This document shows, in pieces, positions 1 to 8,783 of a stretch of 64,000 nt of DNA. This DNA comes from Oscarella lobularis. Taxonomy: Eukaryota; Porifera; Homoscleromorpha; Homosclerophorida; Oscarellidae. Every line of letters starts with the position of its first letter. Position 1 is the first letter of the stretch. The stretch lies in contig NC_089177.1 in assembly GCF_947507565.1 (NCBI RefSeq), positions 806,001-870,000 on the forward strand, written 5' to 3'. Under the pieces are notes generated by a model. That model searched no databases. It was given only the letters and a program-made list of their open reading frames with translations, and was not told where the DNA came from. Made by a program: the position numbers and the translations under genes.

Positions 1-272
1 TGGGATCATGCTCAAGACCCTGAAATCCTAAGATGAGACGACAGCTATTGTACTTACCTGATTCGATCAACAAGCGTGTTGAAATATTTTCTGCTAAAGC
101 GCGCTAAAGGGCTGAGACCGCGGGTGGTGTGTAATCTGTCTTTGTAAAGTCAATCCTTGAACTAAGAAGGAAATCCTCTTCTACACACTATGCCCTACTC
201 TCATTCAACATGTTACCATACTACCACGATGACTATTTTGCTACTAAATCAAAAAGTCCCGCTATACTGGGC

Positions 273-1687
273 TTACAACAACGATTCGGTGAGACGGCGA
301 TGATAAATGACGGCCTGCTGCAGTAAGGTGCCGTCGCCATTTACAGCACGAGAAAAAATGTCCTCCAAATTGAAATTGTGACGCATTTGTTGTTCTCTTT
401 CTAGCGTCTTGGCGGGACTGTGAGCTAAAACGTCTAATCCAAACGTATGAGGAGGGACAAGAGTTCCTCCTGTCGCGGCCTCGTAGGCAAGAACGGCTTC
501 ATGAAGAGATGGAACCGCGTAAGGAGGAATCGGCGCAGCGCGATTCTGCTGTGTCCATATGAAGTCTGGCGTTCCCCGACCTTAGATTCGGGAACACTTA
601 TCTAAACAAATTTATATTGACTATTCGCTAAGATACCTGGTATGGGATGCATGTTCCACGAATCGACAAAACGAGCCATGCCCACCTTGCTTGTCTCCAT
701 GGCGACGGACGACACAGAAAACTTGCTCTTTTCTTCTGTCAAGTCTAAGGCGTCTTGCTCGACGAGAATATTTAGGGCTGCCTTTATTGGATAATTGACG
801 CGTTGATTTACTTCTCCCCATATCCTTTCAATGGGGTGGTTCTAAATTATTCCATTAATCGTCAGGGTCAATTAGCCTGGCAGCACTGACCCGTCGCGAA
901 TCTGACTGCACGTAACATTCTCGTGAAGTATTTGTCCTTTGGGCAGAGAGACTTTCTTGGACGAAGAGAGTGAGAAGAAATTCCGAACCGTGATCAACTC
1001 TCAGTTGGTCCCAGAGTCCGTACGTCAAAGCAACTGGACGGAAAACGTCTCTATATATTACTTGATTATTCTTGAGCGGCATCGTAGCTGTTTGAACAAG
1101 TTTTCCGCTGTAACCGTCGATCGCCGCGACGTGAGTGACGCCGTACATTCCTAGTTTTTCGTTTTGATCGATGTGTAATTTGTGTCCAAAATATTCGGCG
1201 TAGTATGGTATTGGATTTGCTCGACGAGCAGCCGATGCCTGCCTGCTCTGGTGGTACTCCGGCGCCGCCTCCTTCAAAGCCCGCCCCACCCTCGCCTGCC
1301 AATTCGAGAAACTGGTTTGAAGCAAAGCCTCGGGTGAAGGATCCTACCTCGCCGATTCCGTACAGTCCCTGCGTCGCTAGGTACCCCTTCATCGTTTTTC
1401 TGCCGTACGTTGGACCAACCTATATAGATCGCGCAGTTACATACGTCTGGTTTCTTTTCTGATCATATTACAGCTTCCACGCCCTTCTCCACTTCGCGTT
1501 GCAGCTCGTCGTCTGTGACAGGAGTGGTCCAGTGAATGTCGTGCTCCTTGCAATAGCGTCGAACACTGCGGGCACTAAAACCTCGAACACCGGGAAACTG
1601 CCCCGTCAGGAGGTCGCTTATTTTGTCGTGCGTAAAGCCTTGAGCAATGTACGCTCTGACATCGTCTTCGTCTGCCAATTCTTCCAT
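273..1687 (-). CDS. Integrase-core (DDE) domain protein, five exons, intact
   Basis: Exons on the minus strand are 1472-1687, 1348-1419, 891-1295, 637-841 and 273-580, with GT-AG introns of 49-56 bp. Joined, they give 401 residues without an internal stop. The DDE triad is visible: D in HIDQNEKLGMYG, D in RVDHGSEF and E in NHPIERIWGEVN followed by RVNYPIK. The N-terminal ~70 residues resemble a helix-turn-helix region (an FSARSVRRYCKEH stretch), and the C-terminal part reads GRGTPDFIW then LVPPHTFG. This layout matches the integrase-core proteins found in many invertebrates and fishes, either transposon-derived genes or domesticated copies. No flanking inverted repeats were seen. The start is the first in-frame ATG; frame-compatible sequence runs a little upstream, so a further 5' exon is possible. 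Family assignment is from remembered motifs. Confidence 0.82.
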
Positions 1688-1969
1688 CGTGCGATTGGCT
1701 AGCAGCGCCAAATTTCCTACGATTTACAATAGTTCTAACCCGGGCCACGTAATCCTCATGACCAGCCCACAAGCGTTTAGCACCTACTTGACCTTGCAGT
1801 GAATCACCCAATAAGGAACTGTCCGTTCAAAAACGTACGGAAATTCGTTTACGCAATTGCGTCTAGAGATGAGGCGAAAGGTGCCGAAAGGTGCCGCACT
1901 GGTCACCATCGTTACAAATCCAACCTTTTCCTGCTGTGAAAAGACGGACAAACGTCAAAAGATTTTTTT

Positions 1970-3337
1970 ATGCAGCAACGCCGTCTCTTACAAATAAGAC
2001 GCGCATACTATATAAGAGATGCTTTAGAACGATTGGAGACACTCTTACCAGAGGGCCAGAAAATGTCTACCACGGAAGTCGTCTCCATCGTCAAAGGAAC
2101 GTCGACGTTCATTTTGAAGCCCGCCGACGTTACCTTGCCGCGTTTACAAATCCTACTAAGGGTAAGGGCGGTCAGCGTCAGGAGCATGGCGCGTGGAATT
2201 ATTATGCGTAGTGCTCGTCCAATTTGTACCTGGTTGAATTGAACGACAACGCCTCGTCTGCTCCGATTGCTCCCATTTTTCCCAACCAGTTTACCGGGAA
2301 ATTTCCGTGCGAAGGAAAGAAAAAGTACAGAGTCGTCGATCCAGGCGAAGGACTTGGCGAATCGACGTCGTCGTCGGCCACGGCGAGAGCCCAAGACACT
2401 GAATCTGCTGATAGCTTGCCAAGCATGCAAAGCCTCTTTCGCCCCTCGCGTGGCAATCCTCATCCTGCTGCGGGAGCAGTCCGATTTATGCAAAGCTCCC
2501 CGGCGTCATTTCGCCTCGGGCGAAAGAGAAAAGCACCGGCCGCAGAAGAGCGAGAAATTCAAAAACGAATCGAACTCGTGAAGATCGACATTACTCCTGA
2601 CTGTAAGAAGATGAAGCCGGGAAGATCGGTTATGACGGCTAACATCGGGGTGAGGGAGGATGTGATATCGGTGCCCGAGGTGATACGCGCAGCGCAAGAG
2701 AGTTTCGTCAACGGTGGCGTGATCCCGCCCGATGAGGAAATCTTTCTCGTCGACAAGAACGTTTCAAAATTGTACGACGAGCCAGGAACACGAAGTAAGG
2801 TGCTAATTGAGTTAAGATCACTTCCGATAAGGATGCTTTAGGCCTTCACTTCTGGACTTTGAAAAACAAACAAATCTTCGCCGTTCGACGGCAGGAGTAC
2901 GAAAACGCCGACGACATGATCACAACCCGTGGCTGGGGCCACGCAGCGGGCATTGTGCTACCACCAGTTCAATCAAGCCCCTCGATCCTGATGCCCTCGC
3001 CTGCAGGAACGACGCAGAACGCCACCAACACGACGCTTGAAAAATTCGGCGAGTTGCAATCCGATGTGAACGACATCAAATCCAAAGTTAACGAATTGGC
3101 AGGAAATGCGTGGCAAATGGAGCGACTTCGAGATGTTCTCAAGTGCACAATTTGCCTTGAGCCGCTGACAAGTTCGGTGGTCATAGCAACATGCTGTGGC
3201 AGCATCTTTGGCTGTCGTCGAAAGACGTTCTCTGCATCAGACTTTCGCTCGTCGATCCGCTTGAACAACGCATGTGCGTACGCACATGGTAGGGTTAGGT
3301 TAGGGTTTGGGCTAGGGTTACGATTCGGCATTCCGTA
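1970..3337 (+). CDS. Hypothetical protein with C-terminal RING-like zinc motif, truncated
   Basis: Exon 1 (1970-2161) begins at an ATG and ends at a GGTAAGG donor, giving 64 residues. The middle exon is open at least from about 2345 to 2795; its acceptor is uncertain (candidates near 2290 and 2342). A 46-bp GTAAGG...CTTTAG intron (about 2796-2841) then joins in frame to LHFWTLKNKQIF and a coiled-coil-like LEKFGELQSDVNDIKSKVN. The C-terminus carries LKCTICLEPLTSS then ATCCGSIFGC, the first half of a RING/U-box-like zinc site. The expected second half (C..C pair and W) is absent: the frame runs into low-complexity sequence with telomere-like hexamers and stops. This looks like a gene broken at its 3' end, or one continuing through an exon not found. 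Function unknown; ubiquitin-ligase-like activity would only be a guess. Confidence 0.55.
3288..3321 (+). repeat. Short degenerate telomere-like (TTAGGG) tract
   Basis: Several imperfect TTAGGG/TTAGG/TTTGGG units follow one another for about 34 bp, directly after the point where the zinc-binding motif of the upstream gene is lost. It is too short and impure to be a telomere. It may mark an old break repair or be chance. Confidence 0.5.
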
Positions 3338-4628
3338 GAAAATATCGCAGTTTACGTAAGCGCAAGCAACATATGAGCACCTATAAAGCAGCGTCTAAGC
3401 TTCTGATTAAAAAAGACGCAGGATTTCGCGAACGACGCTACTGGACAACGGGTGTGAATTTTACCGTCACCGATGTCTTCAAAAGGACCACGAAAATGCA
3501 TTCGAGACTTAGCGACTAGTCCAAACGTCGGTTTCTCATTGAAAAACGGTCGAGAAAAAGTCTTCTGTAGCGCGCGTTAGGGCTTTTAATGTAACTTTGA
3601 ACCCTAATTGCGACTTTCGAAAAAGGAAGTCTGACCATATTGAAGTGAAAATAGACTTAGCACTGTAGTGTCTCTAAACTGTGTAATTTGGAGCTAAATC
3701 TGTTAGCTTTTTTCGCCCCTATGCGAAATGTGTCGATTTCTCGGCTGAGAAAGAACGGATTCAATTGCAATTTCACAGTTTAACTATTTGCCTACACGGG
3801 CATTGAACCGTGTTGGTCAGCAGCGGCTACGACTGCTGGTTCGGAAAACGACTTGCAGCCTGGCGCAAGTCCTAAAGGCTTCAGCTACTTTCATGTAACC
3901 CTAAGCGTGTGGCGCGGTTGGTCGCGGATCATGGCAATATTGCTCAAATTTACTGATTTTACTCTACCTTATGCAGAATTAGTAGAGGAATCGAACTGTG
4001 CAAAAATTTTTGAAATCGGACAATCCGTTCACGAGTTATTTACGATTAAAAAATTGATAGTCCCGGATGTACTTTTCAAAAATCAATATCTCTGCGTAAC
4101 CACACTTTTACACAACAAGCTTAGACTCAAAAAATTTCAAAAATTATGTTCTCTCTTGGTTCCAAGTTTCAATCGATTTGGAATTTCTGTTACAGAAATC
4201 AATAACCGCAAATTTTTACATATATTTACGAATATTTAAGAAACAATAGCAAATTTCAAAATTATTTTTTTTGGAGTGTTGTTGGGAGATGTTATCGCGT
4301 TTTTTCAGACAAAAGAAAGTGAAGTTCAGAAACTTTATTTCAAAAAGTAATTATAAAAAATACAAAAAATTAGCAAAAAAATACAAAAAATTTCCTAGGT
4401 CTTTGACGTCACCTAGAGAACATGTGAAAAATAAAAGAGAAAGAATTCAGAACAACAACTCGTAAAACGTCTCTACAACTTACTGTTTTCCTTCGTAGCC
4501 GTTTTCCGGCTACTCGCCGTCTTCTTTCTTCCTTCTTGCGACATCGGAGCAGCCTAAGAAGTGAGAAAACATGACGAGAAGGACACCATCGTTCGACTTC
4601 GCACTTCCGGTTAGGCTCGCGAGCGTCA
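3338..4628. other. Gene-poor AT-rich stretch
   Basis: No recognisable exon. The sequence becomes strongly AT-rich from about 4200, with A-runs and aaaaaatacaaaa-type tracts. A 128-codon open stretch at 3853-4239 has no ATG at its start and no recognisable domain, so it is not called. A stretch near 3790-3815 resembles a tRNA T-arm on the minus strand, but no matching acceptor stem was found. Confidence 0.5.
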
Positions 4629-4706
4629 GACCATAGATATAAAAATAGAGGGATTGGCAACTCCCTCCTTATCACGTGATTTACGTGGTCCTAGGGTAGT
4701 TACGTT
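4629..4706 (+). repeat. Left terminal inverted repeat
   Basis: Exact reverse complement of 6047-6124. It contains the palindrome ATCACGTGAT and starts GACCATAG. Confidence 0.85.
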
Positions 4707-5430
4707 TTTTCCCGGATGCGCTCGAATCTTGCTTACCGAAACACAAGCTAAGAGTCTCCCGGAGTTCTCCCTACGATTCGAAGTGATAATTCGAAAGGTC
4801 AGAAGCTCCATAGTACACTGCGGGAATTCGTACGGCTATGTATGGCGCCGATATGGACAAATTGCACCTCGCCCAACTGCGGACAGGTTGGGGAAGTAAC
4901 GCTCGTTCGCGCTATGCTCGTACGCTCATAATTAGGCTTGCCAGTTGTCCTGGCGTGGAATAGGCGTTCTGTAGAGGCCGCTAAACCTTTCCTTTAGACA
5001 CAGCGGCCGTTTTTCGTCATTTGTAGTGACTCAACTGCGGATAGGTTGGCTCATTGCCCGTGCGTTTGGCTTCTCTTCACTGTCGATTATCATAAAGAAG
5101 AGTCATTTCTGCGTGGAACTGGCATAAGCAGTTGTTCTCTCTGCCTGTCTTTACTCTCAGGCTGACCCTTTCTAGTGACCTCTAACTGGCACGTGACTTA
5201 TGGCGCTAAACTTCTTTTGCTTAAATGTTTTTTGGCGTAATTACTTTTTATTTTGTCCCTAGAATGCCTTTGAGGAAGAAAAATCGCTTCACTCGGAAAA
5301 AATACAGCAGACATCGCCCTCGTTCGTCAGCTCAGGCTGCAACTATCGAATCGTCTGGAAATCAGTCGACTGAAAGTGGTACCTTTTCGAAGAGACGTGC
5401 GTTCTTCGTATCTGAATTATTTGCGCGCAT

Positions 5431-6033
5431 TTAGACACAACGCTCGATTTTGAAGAGGAAATGGTACGGTGGAGCGTGCAACAGGCGGAAGGAAAACTGC
5501 TGTGTTCGAGAGTCGTCGCTTGACAGGGATCTGTATTTCCTAAGGAGTTTGAAAGGAATGAATCCTGACGCGTATTGCAGAGCATTCTCCTCATCGACTG
5601 ACAGGGAGGCACAGACGGTCGAGTGGCCTTCTTCAGTGGCACTGGCAGATGCGGCCCCACTCTCCAAATGCTCACTTAAACAAATCTCAAATAGCCTCCT
5701 ATTGACACACTGCGGAAGCAGAGGATCGTCGTCGCACATCTCAATCTCAGCGTAGAACGACTTCCAGAGTTGAGGAAGCACGTCGATTCGAAGTGCCATG
5801 AAAGCTTCAAGGCACTTTTCGCGATCGGAAGGTCTCCAAGGACGGGAAGAGAGAACAGGAAAGCAGTCCTGGACGTTTTTGGTGAGCTCTTCGCCAAATT
5901 TTAGAAGACGATGACGAAATTCGTCTTGGAGAAGCGTTCCGGCGTCTTTCTTCAGCTTTTCGTATCGATGGGATACGGCAGAAGTGACGTTGGACTGCAG
6001 CGTAGCTTCAAGAGCGCGTACAAGAGCGGACAT
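5431..6033 (-). CDS. Unrecognised protein inside the TIR element
   Basis: The open frame encodes about 200 residues from the ATG at 6033. The frame stays open upstream into the right TIR, but the residues from MSALVRALEATLQ look like a natural start. The protein is predicted mainly helical, with charged stretches (HRYEKLKKD, FRHRLLKFGEEL) and no transmembrane segment, zinc motif or DDE triad that I can see. I do not recognise the family. The C-terminal 30 residues become low-information, so an unseen intron or a frayed end is possible. Its location between the TIRs suggests it is a captured host-gene fragment or an element-specific accessory protein. Confidence 0.45.
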   Translation of the reverse strand: MSALVRALEATLQSNVTSAVSHRYEKLKKDAGTLLQDEFRHRLLKFGEELTKNVQDCFPVLSSRPWRPSDREKCLEAFMALRIDVLPQLWKSFYAEIEMCDDDPLLPQCVNRRLFEICLSEHLESGAASASATEEGHSTVCASLSVDEENALQYASGFIPFKLLRKYRSLSSDDSRTQQFSFRLLHAPPYHFLFKIERCV

Positions 6034-6046
6034 GATGGTGAATGGG

Positions 6047-6124
6047 AACGTAACTACCCTAGGACCACGTAAATCACGTGATAAGGAGGGAGTTGCCAAT
6101 CCCTCTATTTTTATATCTATGGTC
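6047..6124 (-). repeat. Right terminal inverted repeat
   Basis: Exact reverse complement of 4629-4706, ending CTATGGTC. Confidence 0.85.
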
Positions 6125-6809
6125 AGACTAAGCCGATGCGTCTTTTAACGACGCCCGGCTGTCTGAAAGAGCCTACCGGTGCGAGCCGAGGCGGTTCGGG
6201 TGCCAGCGAAGAGCGGAACGGCTGACTCCCGCCCAGCCCGCCTCTCCTCGACATGGCCAATGGTTCTGAGAACTCACCTGAAGCGAAGAGAAGCGTCGTC
6301 GATGCCTTCTCTTCGCTCGCCGGCCGCTGCGATGTCTTCGTAGCGAAGAGGAGCTGTGAACTGCGACGACTAGCGCACGCAGCAGGAAGCGAGACAAAGA
6401 CATTAGTTTAGAACTTAAAAGTTTAGTGTGTGGATAGGTATGAGCATGCATACATATATATAGTGATTCCTTGCGCGCCTTTACTTTTATAACTATAGGT
6501 TTACGTTGGCCGTTCTGTACACTGACTGTCACGATACTCATCAGGATGGAGACTTTTAATTTAGGACCTCCCCCTCTGCTCAACTTCCGCTAGAAAGGTT
6601 ACCATTGGCTCTACACTGAATCGTTACCGGTCGAACGAGCTGGACCGTGTGCATAAGGCAATTAGACTCCGGCCTGAGTCCAAGTGCAATGGAAGTCTTT
6701 CCAGCGGCTGTTTCTGACCCACATCAGCACGCAATTAATAACAACGTCTGCTGCTACATGATCTTATTGGCTGGTATAATTAGAAGATCGCATCACTTTC
6801 AACCGAGCC
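6125..6809. other. Intergenic, no gene seen
   Basis: This lies between the TIR element and the reeler-domain gene. It holds scattered open frames on both strands without domains. A cluster of near-repeated GAAGCGAAGAG/CTCTTCGCT words at about 6280-6350 could form local inverted structures. Nothing else was recognised. Confidence 0.4.
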
Positions 6810-7694
6810 ATGGCACCGCTTGGCACGCTGATCCTTTGCTCTTTGGCGAGCGCAGTGTGGTCTTATCCAAGTGGAGCACCTCCAGAAGCATGTGATAGCA
6901 TGGCTCCGAGTACTGCTGCAAGACCTATGGGTCACGGAGGCCCTCCGCAAACCAGGCCGAGCGAATTTGACGTTGCAATCAATGTCGACGCGAACGGCTG
7001 GATGCCCGACACGGAATATACCAGTGAAATATATAGATCTACATGAGCTAAAATGTGGAAATTTTTGATGCTTAGTCAGTATAACGAAGAAGAATTCGTC
7101 ATATGACGACATCGAGGGCTTCCTTTGTCAGGTTCGCTCGTCGGCCTCGGACAACACTCGACACGGATCATTTGTGAATCTGCCGAAATTTTACAAAAAC
7201 GCTCCGTGCAACACTGCTTTGATCGTAAGAATTCGGTCGCGGCAACTCGTGACATTGAATCATTATGCAATCACGGATCCGGTTGTTTACCTCCGACAGG
7301 GATCCGCCACGCACACGGTCGCGCTCTACAATGCATCGGCGAGCATGACGTGGAGATCGCCCGCCGCATCTCTACCGTTACCGTGGCCAGGCAGTCTAAC
7401 GGCATAGTACAGCTTTTTTGTCAATCTGATCGCGTTCTCTTATCGCGCTTTTGTCTTTTACTACAGTTGCACTATTGTCCAGCATACGTCCATCTATTGG
7501 GTCAAAGTGCCTTCGAACAGCTTTCAACTGGTTCGTACGTCCTAAGTCAGTTTAAACCGGTAATGTTTTGTTATGCTTATTAGAATCCGTCCTCCATCGT
7601 GACGTCGCCACCGCCTACGGACGACGCAGCGAAGGTGACAGCCGGCTCTGCTATAGTGCTTGCCTTGGCCGTGCTTCACAAGACATTCCTTTGA
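6810..7694 (+). CDS. Reeler-domain secreted protein, probably GPI-anchored; apparent frameshift
   Basis: Exon 1 (6810-7023) starts with a signal peptide, then YPSGAPPEACDSMAPS, the usual opening of reeler domains. Exon 2 (7076-7224) gives SYDDIEGFLCQVRS. Exon 3 (7300-7406) gives SATHTVALYN and MTWRSPA. Exon 4 (7584-7694) encodes a Pro/Ser/Thr linker and a hydrophobic C-terminus (VTAGSAIVLALAVLH), which suggests GPI anchoring. Exons 1-2 and the first part of exon 3 share one frame; the rest of exon 3 (STVTVARQSNGI) and exon 4 share another, so about one base is lost or gained near 7365-7380. Without that correction the frame stops at 7407. Either the copy is broken or the assembly has an indel. 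Reeler proteins include reelin N-termini, invertebrate defence proteins and ferric-chelate reductase-like proteins; this single-domain form resembles the defence-protein type. Confidence 0.68.
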
Positions 7695-8005
7695 TCAGGC
7701 AATGTCACGGTTTCTTGAAACACATTTTTCGTTCGTTTGTTCATTCGTCGTCAGAATTGTTTTGCTTTGGTGTTCTGCATGTGTTTCTTGTCACTCAGCT
7801 AAGGTCGATGCTTTACTGGTTCGGCATCTCCAGTGCACACACACAGTTAGTCATCAGAGTTATTTTGCGTCTGGGTGTGCTTCATTGGTCTGGCTTCTGA
7901 ATCTTCTGTGCCACACGGATCTAGCTGCAAAATTACACGTACACTTCCGTGTTGTCAGATGGCGATCTATTTCAACACTACTCCCCCCACACACTAAAGT
8001 TTTAT
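7695..8005. other. Intergenic between convergent genes
   Basis: Presumed 3' UTR sequence for the reeler gene (+) and COQ7 (-). Open frames here are short and carry no recognisable domain. Confidence 0.5.
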
Positions 8006-8623
8006 TCAAAATCGTTCAGACAGCCAAATAGCTGTCCTTAGTCCCATCTTCAAAAGATTCGTCACACTTGGATACGATTCCGTCGCTTCCTTGCCGCCAA
8101 ACTCGCTTCCCGCATCGCGATGGGCCACCTCGTCGTCCCGTATCTTACTGATAGTATTCAATAACTCAGAATCGTCAAAATTCTCGTCATTCATTAGTAT
8201 TCGTAATTGATCATTATAGTGCTCTTCGATTACTTCCTCGACGGCCACCGTACAAGCCATGGCCGCTTTTGCACCCAACAACGCCGATCCGGCTCCCACA
8301 GCGAATCCTGCCAAATTCCATATGGGTAATAGTGCTGTCGGACGCACGCGTTTGTCTCTCATCACACGCTCGAATTCGACGAGATGCTCTTTCTCCGTTT
8401 CCCACATTTCTCGAATCGCTTCCGATGCAGGCGTTTTGTCGCGCAGCACGGCCATTTGACCGGCGTAAATGCGATCGGCAGCGTACTCGCCTGCGTGATC
8501 GACGCGTACGATTCGCTGCAGAGACTCCGGTGCACGAGACGGCGCTTCTTTAGGGCCTTCGCTATATCTACTCGACGGCACTATCCGAGCGGCTCGCATG
8601 TTCCAAATTCGAATCGAATTCAT
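8006..8623 (-). CDS. COQ7: 5-demethoxyubiquinone hydroxylase, mitochondrial
   Basis: A single-exon frame of 205 residues. COQ7 hydroxylates demethoxyubiquinone at the penultimate step of ubiquinone synthesis, on the matrix face of the inner membrane. The first ~30 residues are Arg-rich and free of acidic residues up to the SEGPKEA stretch, fitting a mitochondrial presequence. The ferritin-like di-iron fold is visible: RVDHAGEYAADRIYAGQ, ETEKEHLVEFERVM, AVEEVIEEHYNDQL and IRDDEVAHRD supply the Glu/His ligands. Length (about 175-217 in the family) fits. The start is the first ATG (8621-8623); an in-frame GTG lies two codons upstream. It is head to head with the TBC1D12/14-like gene. Confidence 0.95.
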   Translation of the reverse strand: MNSIRIWNMRAARIVPSSRYSEGPKEAPSRAPESLQRIVRVDHAGEYAADRIYAGQMAVLRDKTPASEAIREMWETEKEHLVEFERVMRDKRVRPTALLPIWNLAGFAVGAGSALLGAKAAMACTVAVEEVIEEHYNDQLRILMNDENFDDSELLNTISKIRDDEVAHRDAGSEFGGKEATESYPSVTNLLKMGLRTAIWLSERF

Positions 8624-8783
8624 CGTCACAGAAAAGAGTTTGCAATTCCGGAACAGCCTACTAAGCCTAGGTCGAAAAATCGTTGATAATCCGGGAAAAG
8701 AAGCGGCGGTGGTTCAATGACTGCGAGACCCGTATAGAGTTAGTACTCATTACTAGGTTTAGTCGCCGTTCTTGCTCTTCTTG
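8624..8783. promoter_or_regulatory. Bidirectional promoter region, COQ7 / TBC1D gene
   Basis: The start codons of two divergent genes are 160 bp apart, so both promoters must lie in or overlap this interval. No TATA box or named factor site stands out. Confidence 0.5.

Larger units (their letters stand above)
4629..6124. mobile_element. 1.5-kb element with perfect 78-bp terminal inverted repeats
   Basis: Bases 4629-4706 and 6047-6124 are exact reverse complements over 78 bp, each containing TATCACGTGATTTACGTGG. The interior carries one minus-strand open frame (5431-6033) and otherwise non-coding sequence. Long TIRs around a short interior are typical of class II DNA transposons or their non-autonomous derivatives, or of MULE-like gene capture. 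No transposase signature (DDE/RNaseH) was recognised inside. An obvious target-site duplication was not found: the flanking bases differ after one or two positions. Confidence 0.75.

Noticed and set aside
3785-3850. tRNA-like T-arm on the minus strand
   Set aside because: The T-arm-like hairpin is present, but no 5' acceptor half or anticodon arm pairs with it.
3853-4239. 128-codon plus-strand open frame
   Set aside because: No ATG at its start, AT-rich low-information sequence, no domain and no splice context.
4654-4899. Open frame beginning in the left TIR
   Set aside because: Its first residues are simply the TIR read in the same way as at the right end; no protein-like sequence follows.
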